A stretch of 21,502 nucleotides of DNA, from the NCBI GenBank assembly GCA_017444705.1, contig JAFSWA010000100.1:1-21502 (forward strand), read 5' to 3'. The notes under the pieces were generated by a model, which saw nothing but the letters and a program-made list of their open reading frames with translations, was not told the DNA's origin and made no database searches. Origin of the DNA: a bacterium. GTDB taxonomy: Bacteria > Cyanobacteriota > Vampirovibrionia > Gastranaerophilales > Gastranaerophilaceae. Both the position numbers and the translations under genes were made by a program. Positions 6,854-14,401 of the stretch are shown piece after piece (within the stretch, counting starts at the first letter, position 1; every line of letters begins with the position of its first letter).

Positions 6854-7216
6854 AAAGGATTTTGGATAGAGTACTATGCCGAACAAAAACAATCCGGTGA
6901 ATTGTTTTTGTGAGCGGAAAGAGCGATAGCGAGCGAGCTCGTCTGTTCGAAGTGAGTTACCGAAGTGAAAGATTGCAAAGCAATCTGAAACAGAGTGCTT
7001 AACTCACGAGTTGCCAATAATCCGATATTGGTATTTTACTTTATCCACTCTTCTATTTTTGTCAGAGGCACGAAGTGCCGTGTCAATCCAATTACAGATT
7101 CTTCGCCTTTCGGCTCAGAATGACGACTTTTAAGTATTTTTCAATGTACTACACTTCCATTATAACACTCTTTTGGAGATTTTTAAAGAGGAATATTAAT
7201 TTTTTTAATAAATGCT
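6854..7216. repeat. Gene-free 363-bp stretch with clustered palindromes upstream of ssrA
   Basis: No convincing gene lies here; an open frame at 7075-7263 runs through repeat sequence without a ribosome binding site. Perfect inverted repeats include caaaaacaat/attgtttttg (6884-6893, 6901-6910), gtgagtta/taactcac (6952-6959, 7000-7007), agattgc/gcaatct (6970-6976, 6980-6986) and ggcac/gtgcc (7067-7071, 7075-7079). There is also a direct repeat cgaagtga (6948, 6961). The ssrA promoter must lie in the first 60 bp, but I see no good -35/-10 pair. The composition is more GC-rich than the surroundings. Confidence 0.7.
7097..7124 (-). repeat. REP-like dispersed palindrome
   Basis: On the minus strand gtcattctgagcc-gaaa-ggcgaagaatc is an imperfect palindrome of a kind I recall as dispersed in many bacterial genomes (GTCATTCTGAGC...GAAGAATC). 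Seen here once; copy number elsewhere cannot be judged from this window. Confidence 0.55.
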
Positions 7217-7903
7217 CTATTCCATTAACCCTTCAACAAGAACAAATCTGCCCAATGGCTTAACTTCGCAATATTTAGAAAGTGAGTTTACAAAACATTC
7301 ATTTTGGCAAAACCCTCCGGATAAATAGATTTTTTCGGGATTTTTGGCAAATTTCCATGTGTTAAAAGCAATTCCGTGAATGAATTTTGAAATCGCATCT
7401 TTTTTATCTACTCCGTTTGAAACATCATCCATAATTTTTTCCAAACCGAATATACCGCAAGTTATAGGATATTTTTCTTCATTAAATATCAAATCTTCCG
7501 TTTTTACATTATAAAAGTTTAAAAGCATTTCAACCGTAGCACCTGTTGCAGCGGCACAAGAGGTATTCCAGTCAAGGTCAAAAAATTTTCCGTCTTTTAG
7601 TTTTATCCATTTTGCATCACGGGAACCCAAATCCAAAACAAGTGCGTTTTTATCAATTTTACCCATAACTCCCTTTACAAGTGAAATTATTTCGTTTTCG
7701 GGCTTTTTCCCGTTTTTACCGGACATATGTCCTGTTGTTTTTTCAAATTCAAAATTATAATTTTTGAGTTTTGCCGAGGGTAGTATGTAATAATATTTTT
7801 CGTCATTATTAAGGGCTTTTACAAAAAACTCTCTCAATTCCTCAACTTCTTTTGTTGAGATAATTTTTGACCAAGTTGTACCGGCATCTAAATACATCTT
7901 CAT
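7217..7903 (-). CDS. Compact BadF/BadG/HgdC-type ATPase (2-hydroxyacyl-CoA dehydratase activator family)
   Basis: 228 residues, shorter than the roughly 260 of HgdC-type activators. DLGSRDAKWIKLKDGKF (91-107) matches the phosphate-binding DxGxxDxK block. Cys116 in NTSCAAATG corresponds to the cysteine of the usual KCAAGTG motif, and Cys149 in ITCGIFGLEKI to that of the CTVFAESEV motif. In homodimeric activators these two cysteines hold a bridging [4Fe-4S] cluster. LSGGFCQNECFVNSL (194-208) is the C-terminal adenosine-site block. Family role: ATP-driven electron injection into a dehydratase or reductase partner. The ATG overlaps the stop of the upstream gene (TAATG), indicating translational coupling. 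No dehydratase alpha/beta genes are adjacent; the real partner may be the 239-aa protein. Changes from the canonical motif (AAATGATVE for AAGTGRFLE) suggest a divergent subgroup. Confidence 0.82.
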   Translation of the reverse strand: MKMYLDAGTTWSKIISTKEVEELREFFVKALNNDEKYYYILPSAKLKNYNFEFEKTTGHMSGKNGKKPENEIISLVKGVMGKIDKNALVLDLGSRDAKWIKLKDGKFFDLDWNTSCAAATGATVEMLLNFYNVKTEDLIFNEEKYPITCGIFGLEKIMDDVSNGVDKKDAISKFIHGIAFNTWKFAKNPEKIYLSGGFCQNECFVNSLSKYCEVKPLGRFVLVEGLME

Positions 7904-8622
7904 TATCTTAACCTCAAAAATGCTTCAACTTTTGCAAAAACGGAGTTTGAAGCAATATCATCAACATCAATATAAAGCCCGTTATACTTATTTGCAAGAT
8001 ATTTTGCCAACTGATTTTTAGAACAAAAAGATTGTGCAAAAAATACGGTCGGCACATTTTCATAAACCTCACATTCAAGCTCTAAATCAGCGGGAACGCC
8101 GGCTTCAACGCATCTTGTCCACCCTAAAACATGTGTTTCTTTGGGGAACAAATCCAAAATTGAAAAGTCATTCGGCGGAACTCCCCAAAATGCAAATTTC
8201 GGCTCGCAATATTCAAAATTTTCTGCGACCGGTACAATTACAGAGCTTGTTATTAAGTTAATTTTATCCCTCAATGGCAGATTTGAAAAACAAATCGGGG
8301 TCGGTTTTCTGTTCTTTAAATTTTCAAAATTTAATTGAATTACATTAAAGCCGTATTCTTTCAAAATCTTTGATGCAAAATATGCGTTATCGCATTTATC
8401 TTTACCGATAGGAGCCAAAATAACTTCTAAATTTTCTTTATTTGCAAAAGAGTTATCAATAATATTTTTCATAATTTTGCAATTAGAATCAGGCAGAATA
8501 TTTTGTGCTGGAGCATTGTAATTTAAGTCTAAATCAACCCATTCATACTCAGGGTATTTTTGTTTATATTCTTTCACTACATTTGGCGGCAAATAGCCCC
8601 AAAAACCGATTATTTTCTTCAT
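7903..8622 (-). CDS. Unrecognised Cys-rich protein coupled to the activator ATPase
   Basis: 239 residues, starting MKKIIGFWGYLPPNVVKEY. Seven cysteines are spread along the chain (in NCK, DKC, PIC, EYC, TRC, LEC, SFC). There are two similar aromatic motifs, IIGFWGYLPPN near the start and FAFWGVPPND in the middle, and the block HVLGWTRCVEAGVPADLELE. No signal peptide or membrane helix. I cannot place it in a family. Its stop codon overlaps the start of the BadF/HgdC-type ATPase, so the two are made together. A substrate or Fe-S partner for the ATPase is the natural guess, but this is inference. The start at ATG 8622 has no ribosome binding site; a TATAAT ends 6 nt upstream, pointing to a leaderless message. 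Confidence 0.7.
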   Translation of the reverse strand: MKKIIGFWGYLPPNVVKEYKQKYPEYEWVDLDLNYNAPAQNILPDSNCKIMKNIIDNSFANKENLEVILAPIGKDKCDNAYFASKILKEYGFNVIQLNFENLKNRKPTPICFSNLPLRDKINLITSSVIVPVAENFEYCEPKFAFWGVPPNDFSILDLFPKETHVLGWTRCVEAGVPADLELECEVYENVPTVFFAQSFCSKNQLAKYLANKYNGLYIDVDDIASNSVFAKVEAFLRLR

Positions 8623-8628
8623 AAAAAA

Positions 8629-8634
8629 ATTATA
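8629..8634 (-). promoter_or_regulatory. TATAAT -10 box placed for a leaderless transcript
   Basis: On the minus strand TATAAT is followed by six T and then the ATG at 8622. Transcription normally starts about 7 nt after the -10 box, which would be the A of the start codon. No Shine-Dalgarno sequence is possible in this space. The -35 candidate is weak (TTAATA, 17-bp spacing). Confidence 0.6.
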
Positions 8635-8677
8635 TAATAAAAAATTGCAATTATTAATTTATTGTTAAAAAAATAGG

Positions 8678-8714
8678 TTTTTTTAAAAAAATCCCTTAAA
8701 CTATGTGTATAAGG
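8678..8714 (+). promoter_or_regulatory. Putative clpB promoter region with T7A7 block
   Basis: Seven T, seven A, TCCCTTAAA, then tgtgtataagg precede the clpB ribosome binding site. TATAAG (8709-8714) is the best -10 candidate. The T/A block is shared with the region upstream of the 64-aa gene at 2910. No CIRCE-type inverted repeat is visible. Confidence 0.4.
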
Positions 8715-8734
8715 TTAAATAAAGAGGATTGATT

Positions 8735-11347
8735 ATGATTGATTTTAACAGATTAACTGATTACTCACAGACAATTCTTTTTGCATCACAGCAGGTTATG
8801 GCTCGAATGCACAATACACAGATGGAACCTGAACATATTATGCAGGCAATGAGTGAAGCTCAGGACGGAATTGCAAAAGATTATCTTAAAGAATTAGGAC
8901 TTGATAACAAAAATTTTCAAGACAGGCTTTTGGGAGAAATACAAAAATTTCCCAGAGTTGAAAATGCCGTCGGCAACCAGCAGTTATATCTTTCCGGTTT
9001 AACTTATGCTTTGTTTGACAAAGCAAAAGAAGAATCAGAAATGCTAAAAGATTCTTTTATTTCAATAGAACACATTCTTTTGGCTATGACTGACCTTGAA
9101 AATTCAAATATTAAAAACTTTTTGGCAGGTTTCAAAGTTCAAAAAGACACAATTTTAAAAGCGATGAAAAAAATAAGAGGTAACAACAAAGTGGATAACA
9201 AAAATGCAGAAGAGCAATACAAAGCTCTTGAAAAATATTCGACAGATTTAACTGAAATGGCAAGAAAAGGAAAACTTGATCCGGTAATCGGTCGTGACGA
9301 AGAAGTAAGAAGAGTGATTCAGGTTCTAAATCGTAAAACAAAAAACAACCCCGTTTTAATAGGTGAACCGGGAGTCGGTAAAACCGCTATTGTTGAGGGT
9401 TTGGCTCAGCGAATCATAAGAGGTGATGTTCCGGAAAATCTCAAAAATACAAAACTTATTTCACTTGATTTAGGAGCCCTTGTTGCCGGTGCAAAATTCA
9501 GAGGTGAATTTGAAGAAAGATTAAAGTCCGTTTTAAAAGAAGTTGAAGCTTCAAACGGTGAAATTGTTATGTTTATTGATGAATTACATACAGTTGTCGG
9601 AGCGGGTGCAACAGAAGGTTCGATGGATGCCGGTAACATCTTAAAGCCGATGCTTGCAAGGGGTTTATTGAGATGTATCGGAGCAACAACCATAAACGAA
9701 TACAGAAAATATATTGAGAAAGACCCTGCACTTGAAAGAAGATTTCAGCCGACAATGGTTAACGAGCCGTCAGTTGAAGATACTATCTCGATTTTGAGAG
9801 GTTTGAAAGAACGCTACGAAGTTCACCACGGAATAAGAATTAAGGACTCGGCTTTAATTGCTGCGGCAAAATTATCTGCAAGATATATTACGGACAGGTT
9901 TTTGCCGGATAAAGCTATTGACCTTATTGATGAAGCCGCATCATCTTTGAGGATTGAAATTGACTCTCTGCCTGTTGAAATTGATACAATGGTAAGGCAA
10001 AAAACACAGTTAGAGATTGAACGTCAGGCAATTAAGCAGGAATTAAGCCCCGAAAACGAGGGAAAAATTGAACAGCTTGATAAAACAATTTTCGAATTAG
10101 ACAGCAAAATAAAAGTGCTTATGACTCAATGGGAAAGTGAAAAAAATTCAATTTCCGGCGAGGCACAAATAAAAGAAGAAATCGAAAAAGTCAAACATGA
10201 AATTGAAAAAGCAGAACGTTCAATGGATTTACAGCATGCTGCCGAATTGAAATACGGCAAAATGATTGAACTTCAAAAACAACTTGAAAATACGCAAAAA
10301 GTTGATAAAAAACCGAAAAGCCGTCTTTTAAAAGAAGAAATTGACGAAAATGATATTGCGGAAATTGTAAGTAAATGGACAGGAATTGCCGTTTCAAAAC
10401 TGAACGAAAGCGAAATGGAAAAGCTTTTGAAAATGGAAGATTTTCTGCATAAAAGAGTAATCGGTCAGGATGAAGCGGTAGTTGCAGTTTCTGATGCGAT
10501 AAGACGTGCAAGGTCAGGACTGAAAGACCCTAATCGTCCTATCGGAAATTTCATTTTCTTAGGACCTACGGGCGTTGGGAAAACTGAATTGGCAAAAGCT
10601 TTGGCAGAATTTATGTTCAATGACGAAAGTGCCTTAATCAGAATAGATATGTCCGAATACGGTGAAAAACATACGGTTGCAAGACTAATCGGAGCTCCTC
10701 CGGGATACGTCGGATATGATGAAGGCGGACAGTTGACTGAACAAGTAAGACGTAAACCTTATTCTGTTATACTTTTTGACGAAATTGAAAAAGCTCACCC
10801 TGATGTTTTCAACTTGATGCTTCAAATCTTTGATGACGGTCGTTTGACTGATTCAAAAGGCAAAACAGTAGATTTTAAAAACTGTTTGATTATTCTTACA
10901 AGTAACATCGGCTCTGATATTATTCTTGAAAACACCTTGAATAATATGATTTCGACGGAAGAATACGATAAAACGAAAGAAACTCTTATGGGGCTTATGC
11001 GTCAGCATTTTAAACCCGAATTTATTAACAGAGTTGATGAAATAGTATTCTTTAAAGCTTTGACCATGAGGGAATTATCATCAATTGTTGATATTCAAAT
11101 CAGTCATTTGCAAAAACTTTTGAAAGATAAAAATATTGAACTTCAAACAACGGAAGAGGCAAAAGAATTTTTAGCTCAACGCGGCTTTAACCCAATATAC
11201 GGAGCAAGACCTTTGAAACGAACAATAAGACAACTCGTTGAAAATCCGCTTTCAAAAAAACTTTTGAGCGGTGAGATTAAAGAAAATTCAAATCTCATAA
11301 TAGATGTAAATGATGAAGATATTGTTTTTGTTAAAGATAAAGAATAA
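8735..11347 (+). CDS. clpB: ClpB disaggregase (Hsp104-family AAA+ chaperone)
   Basis: 870 residues from ATG 8735 (MIDFNRLTDYSQ), with aaagagga 6 nt upstream; a TTG two codons earlier overlaps that site's spacing and is less likely. Domains in order: Clp N-domain (1-145); first AAA+ module with GEPGVGKT (about 210-217) and MFIDELHT; the coiled-coil middle domain (about 410-525) that separates ClpB from ClpA/ClpC; second AAA+ module with GPTGVGKT (about 609-616) and VILFDEIEKAHPDVF; and a D2-small C-terminus. ClpB works with DnaK to pull proteins out of aggregates after heat stress. No ClpP-binding loop is expected or seen. Monocistronic, closed by a strong terminator. Confidence 0.98.
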   Translation: MIDFNRLTDYSQTILFASQQVMARMHNTQMEPEHIMQAMSEAQDGIAKDYLKELGLDNKNFQDRLLGEIQKFPRVENAVGNQQLYLSGLTYALFDKAKEESEMLKDSFISIEHILLAMTDLENSNIKNFLAGFKVQKDTILKAMKKIRGNNKVDNKNAEEQYKALEKYSTDLTEMARKGKLDPVIGRDEEVRRVIQVLNRKTKNNPVLIGEPGVGKTAIVEGLAQRIIRGDVPENLKNTKLISLDLGALVAGAKFRGEFEERLKSVLKEVEASNGEIVMFIDELHTVVGAGATEGSMDAGNILKPMLARGLLRCIGATTINEYRKYIEKDPALERRFQPTMVNEPSVEDTISILRGLKERYEVHHGIRIKDSALIAAAKLSARYITDRFLPDKAIDLIDEAASSLRIEIDSLPVEIDTMVRQKTQLEIERQAIKQELSPENEGKIEQLDKTIFELDSKIKVLMTQWESEKNSISGEAQIKEEIEKVKHEIEKAERSMDLQHAAELKYGKMIELQKQLENTQKVDKKPKSRLLKEEIDENDIAEIVSKWTGIAVSKLNESEMEKLLKMEDFLHKRVIGQDEAVVAVSDAIRRARSGLKDPNRPIGNFIFLGPTGVGKTELAKALAEFMFNDESALIRIDMSEYGEKHTVARLIGAPPGYVGYDEGGQLTEQVRRKPYSVILFDEIEKAHPDVFNLMLQIFDDGRLTDSKGKTVDFKNCLIILTSNIGSDIILENTLNNMISTEEYDKTKETLMGLMRQHFKPEFINRVDEIVFFKALTMRELSSIVDIQISHLQKLLKDKNIELQTTEEAKEFLAQRGFNPIYGARPLKRTIRQLVENPLSKKLLSGEIKENSNLIIDVNDEDIVFVKDKE

Positions 11348-11366
11348 ACTGTATTATCTTTAATAG

Positions 11367-11405
11367 ATAGGGCGGGCGGATAAAATCCGCCCGCCCTATT
11401 TTATT
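11367..11405 (+). terminator. Strong intrinsic terminator of clpB
   Basis: A perfect 15-bp stem (atagggcgggcggat / atccgcccgccctat) with an aaa loop is followed by tttattt. It lies 20 bp after the clpB stop. Its core matches the second terminator at 12628-12659. Confidence 0.92.
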
Positions 11406-11561
11406 TAAACAATAAATATGAAGTTTTGTAAATATGAAATAAAATATGCGTAAAACTCAATAACAACGCTATAAATAACCGAAAAAGCAAAAATAATATA
11501 TAGCAATATTTTTTTAATTTTGTTTTAATAACAACATAAACAAAAATCGGAAAGGGAAAAA

Positions 11562-12509
11562 ATGACGACAATAAGTGGTGTGCAAAATGGTTATCCGCAG
11601 CAAGGAAGAGTAAAAGATAATCCTGGTTTTTTCAAAAAGTTAGGAGCCGGAATGGTCGGAGGGTTAGTAACAGCTCCTTTTGTTGCAGGAACTACACTCG
11701 CAGCCGGTTTATTTTTACAGAATAAAATGGTCAAGATTAATCGTTCCGTTGCAAAAGATTCGGTGGAAATATTAAACAAAGCCGGTGACAAAATCCTAAG
11801 AGAAAGCGGTTTGGCTGATAAAGGAGTAAAAATTTTCAGAACCCTGCCGGAAGATATGAAGTTGCAACTTAGTATGGGAAATCCTTTCAAATATGTATTC
11901 CCTAAAATACCCAAAAAACTTGATAAATTTTTGAAATTATTAAACCCTGTATATCAGACAAAATTAGGCAGAAACGCATTTTTTGATTTTACCAATAACC
12001 GAGTAGTTGCAACTAATAAAATAGCTTTATCACAATTCCATGAATTGGGACACGCAATGAATCATCACAACGGAGGCTTTGGTAAACTTTTACAAAATTT
12101 AAGACTTGATTTGTTGAAAAAAACACCTGTACGTAAAATGCCGGTTGTCGGAACCTTTGCGGTTATTGCCGCTTCTGTAATCGGGCTTGTATCAGTCTTT
12201 AAAAATAAAAAAGCTGAGGGCGAAAAGCCGAAAGGAATTTTCGATACAGTTACAACTTTTATTAAAAATAATGTCGGCAAATTAACTTTCTTAACAATGC
12301 TTCCTATCGTTTTGGAAGAGGGTTTGGCATCTTTCAAAGGTGAAAAAGCAGTTAAAGGTTTAATCAGTAATGATTTATTTAAGAAAGTAAAACTTTCAAA
12401 CAGAATAGGGCTTGCCTCTTATGCGACACTTGCAGTGATAACAGGACTTGGAGCTTATTGGGCATCTAAAATCAGAGATAAAATTGCTCAGCCAAATTTG
12501 AATAAATAA
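11562..12509 (+). CDS. Membrane protein with HELGH zinc-metalloprotease motif
   Basis: 315 residues, ATG with gaaaggg about 6 nt upstream. FHELGHAMNHH at 159-169 is an HExxH zinc site (His160, Glu161, His164). LEEGLASFKGEKA (251-263) is a good candidate for the third ligand (Glu252 or Glu253) of a gluzincin. Hydrophobic segments at about 28-52, 194-213, 238-251 and 283-301 suggest an integral membrane protein. The first 25 residues are Gly/Pro/Gln-rich with no cleavable signal. It does not match M48 (HtpX) or M50 (site-2 protease) by eye. Monocistronic; the intergenic space before it (11406-11561) is AT-rich with no clear promoter. Protease activity is inferred from the motif only. Confidence 0.72.
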   Translation: MTTISGVQNGYPQQGRVKDNPGFFKKLGAGMVGGLVTAPFVAGTTLAAGLFLQNKMVKINRSVAKDSVEILNKAGDKILRESGLADKGVKIFRTLPEDMKLQLSMGNPFKYVFPKIPKKLDKFLKLLNPVYQTKLGRNAFFDFTNNRVVATNKIALSQFHELGHAMNHHNGGFGKLLQNLRLDLLKKTPVRKMPVVGTFAVIAASVIGLVSVFKNKKAEGEKPKGIFDTVTTFIKNNVGKLTFLTMLPIVLEEGLASFKGEKAVKGLISNDLFKKVKLSNRIGLASYATLAVITGLGAYWASKIRDKIAQPNLNK

Positions 12510-12552
12510 AGGTAACTATATATTATTTTACACTAAATATACCAAAATTGTC

Positions 12553-12573
12553 ACCCTGAACTCGTTTCAGGGT
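12553..12573. repeat. REP-like palindrome (ACCCTGAA...TTCAGGGT)
   Basis: A perfect 8-bp stem (accctgaa / ttcagggt) with a ctcgt loop, flanked by gtc and ct. I recall this GTCACCCTGAACTCGTTTCAGGGTC-type element as a dispersed repeat in varied bacteria. It lies 43 bp after the metalloprotease gene and may help end that transcript. Confidence 0.6.
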
Positions 12574-12627
12574 CTTATCATTTTACTGTAACATTGTATA
12601 TAATTACCTAAATATAATAGTAATTTA

Positions 12628-12659
12628 TAATGCGGGCGGATAAATATCCGCCCGCATTA
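12628..12659. terminator. Bidirectional terminator between convergent genes
   Basis: A perfect 15-bp stem (taatgcgggcggata / tatccgcccgcatta) with a two-base aa loop, A/T-flanked on both sides. It sits between the metalloprotease gene (+) and the pilin-fusion gene (-), and can serve both. It shares the core GCGGGCGGATAAA with the clpB terminator. Confidence 0.88.
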
Positions 12660-12678
12660 CTTATTTAATAAGAAAATA

Positions 12679-13995
12679 TTATCTGGTTCTTCTCAGTAAA
12701 TTTTCAACATCAGGAAATTCTTCCCTGCAATTTACTCTGCCGTCTTGACAAACACCCATTGTAACATTTAATTTTGGATTATCTGCACTATCTGAGATAT
12801 TAACACTGCCGTCTTCGGGGTCAAAGAGCCAATAAACTCCGTCCGCTGTTGTAAATGCACAATCATCATATTTTTGGACTATTTTAAAATATTCACCTAA
12901 ATGTTCACAATTTTTACCTGCAAAGTCTTTCAAATCCTTTACCTGTTTTTGTGAGGTTGAATTTTCAAGCATATATACTTCAGTGGCAGCTTCGTAGGTT
13001 GAGATTGCTTTTTTCATTTTGACTAAGGCAGCCAGATTACTTTGTCTGTTAACCAATGAAGGAATTGTCAATGCGGCAACCACACCTAAAGTCATCATAA
13101 ATAATAAAATTCCAACTGCAATTACAACTATAATAAGAGCGGCACTATTGTTGTTTACAGCTTTTTGCGGTATAGTTTCAGGTTCTGCACCCTCATTTTG
13201 TTTAATTGCAGCATAAGTGTATTGCCCTAAAAGATTGAAATAAAAAGCATATAAAATATAAGTTAAAAACGGAGCAAGTGTTAAATTGAATATAACTATT
13301 AAAACATTGTTCATGTGTGTATTTGTACCACCTATAAAAGCAAGTAAAATACATGCCAAAACAGGAAATACCGTTACCCAAATTGCACTTTTTACCCCTT
13401 TTGAGTATTCAAAAGCTTTTCCCCAATGGAATAGCGATAAAACATCCATATCTTTTATAAAATACGACATAATTTTTGTTATAGGAATACCGAATATTAA
13501 TAAGCATAACAAATATCCTGCATAGACACCTATTTCAGAACCACCTGTTACAATTGTCACTAAAACCCCTAAAATGATTACAATAGGAATCATTAAGATG
13601 AAAAACGGTATCATAACAAACCATGCAACCAAACTTTTTGCACCGGCTATTAACCCTTCTTTAAATGTTTCTTTTGAAAATATGGGTCTGTACAGAGCAT
13701 TTTTATTATGAGCTCTGTCATTTCCATAAAGCATGAAATAACCACAAATAAAGAAAGAAAGAAGGATATTCCCAACAAGTGAAGCAATTATCAAACATCC
13801 TCCGATAGCGCACATAATAACCATTAAAGGTGTATTTTTAGAAACAACCCCAATTCCGATTAATGCAACACTAATTAAAATAATTGTAAATGGTATTAAT
13901 GGTATTAAAGAAATACCCCAAAGACCCAGGAATTTCATCCACCAGTTTTTTTGAAAAATTGAGCTTAAAGCTCCTTTCAAATCCAAATTTTCCAT
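12679..13995 (-). CDS. Polytopic membrane protein fused to a pilin-like C-terminal region
   Basis: 438 residues, ATG with aaaaggag about 6 nt upstream. Residues 1-265 hold about six membrane segments (about 22-50, 58-90, 122-150, 155-178, 204-222, 231-258), reminiscent of DUF4013-type proteins, which I cannot confirm. A hydrophobic helix at 286-311 then runs into TLGVVAALTIPSLVNRQSNL and ALVKMKKAISTYEAATEVY. That is the signature of type IV pilin/pseudopilin N-termini, but without a prepilin-peptidase Gly-Phe site. The remaining 90 residues (two close Cys pairs, DGVYWLFDPEDGSV) look like a pseudopilin head. So an internal pilin-like stalk and head are anchored by a polytopic domain. It lies 15 bp after the lipoprotein gene, probably cotranscribed. 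Function unknown. Confidence 0.72.
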   Translation of the reverse strand: MENLDLKGALSSIFQKNWWMKFLGLWGISLIPLIPFTIILISVALIGIGVVSKNTPLMVIMCAIGGCLIIASLVGNILLSFFICGYFMLYGNDRAHNKNALYRPIFSKETFKEGLIAGAKSLVAWFVMIPFFILMIPIVIILGVLVTIVTGGSEIGVYAGYLLCLLIFGIPITKIMSYFIKDMDVLSLFHWGKAFEYSKGVKSAIWVTVFPVLACILLAFIGGTNTHMNNVLIVIFNLTLAPFLTYILYAFYFNLLGQYTYAAIKQNEGAEPETIPQKAVNNNSAALIIVVIAVGILLFMMTLGVVAALTIPSLVNRQSNLAALVKMKKAISTYEAATEVYMLENSTSQKQVKDLKDFAGKNCEHLGEYFKIVQKYDDCAFTTADGVYWLFDPEDGSVNISDSADNPKLNVTMGVCQDGRVNCREEFPDVENLLRRTR

Positions 13996-14010
13996 AAAAT
14001 TCTCCTTTTA

Positions 14011-14292
14011 TTAGTAATTAATATTTCCCGTTCTGTTATTATTTTCATCAAGTGCCTGCTGACGTATATCCTGCACTTGTTTTAATTTATCCTGAGCCTG
14101 TTTGTATCCGGGAGCCATATAGTTAAGAGCGTTCGGTTGTTTCTTCTCCGGTTCTTCACTCGCAATTTTTTGCTGTGATTCCGATTGAGTAATTTCAGGT
14201 GTAATATTCTGCGATTCTTGTTTTTTACCGCAACCGGAAACCGTTATTACAACAGACAATAAAACAATAAAAATAATTAATAATTTTTTCAT
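14011..14292 (-). CDS. Small lipoprotein, 93 aa
   Basis: MKKLLIIFIVLLSVVITVSG followed by Cys21 is a textbook lipoprotein signal with lipobox VSGC; signal peptidase II cleavage would leave an acylated Cys. The mature part is short, Gln/Lys/Glu-rich and disordered-looking, with a helical tail (QAQDKLKQVQDIRQQALDEN). ATG at 14292 with gggg 7-8 nt upstream. It is the first gene of a two-gene unit with the membrane/pilin fusion protein, so it may be an outer- or inner-membrane accessory to it. No family recognised. Confidence 0.82.
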   Translation of the reverse strand: MKKLLIIFIVLLSVVITVSGCGKKQESQNITPEITQSESQQKIASEEPEKKQPNALNYMAPGYKQAQDKLKQVQDIRQQALDENNNRTGNINY

Positions 14293-14309
14293 AATAAATC
14301 CCCTTTTTT

Positions 14310-14338
14310 ATTGTATAAAATTTTTATAATTTGGTCAA
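14310..14338 (-). promoter_or_regulatory. Promoter of the lipoprotein/pilin-fusion operon
   Basis: On the minus strand TTGACC (14338-14333), a 17-bp spacer and TACAAT (14315-14310), 17 bp before the start codon. This is a near-consensus sigma-70 promoter (5/6 in each box). Confidence 0.8.
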
Positions 14339-14345
14339 TTGCCAA

Positions 14346-14371
14346 CAAAAAAACTCCGTTAAAAACGGAGT
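14346..14371 (-). terminator. Terminator of rpmB
   Basis: Read on the minus strand: ACTCCGTT, ttt loop, AACGGAGT, then seven T (plus-strand A run 14346-14352). It ends the rpmB transcript just upstream of the lipoprotein promoter. Confidence 0.9.
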
Positions 14372-14401
14372 ATATGATGATGAAAAATTTAATTTGAAAA
14401 T

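Noticed and set aside
7075..7263. Open frame of 62 codons
   Set aside because: Runs through the REP-like palindrome and into the end of the activator gene; no ribosome binding site and no coding character.
8034..8338. Plus-strand open frames opposite the Cys-rich protein gene
   Set aside because: Two overlapping short frames without ribosome binding sites, antisense to a coupled and plausible gene.
8735..11347. ClpC or ClpA instead of ClpB
   Set aside because: The long coiled-coil middle domain (about 410-525) and lack of a ClpP-binding loop point to ClpB.
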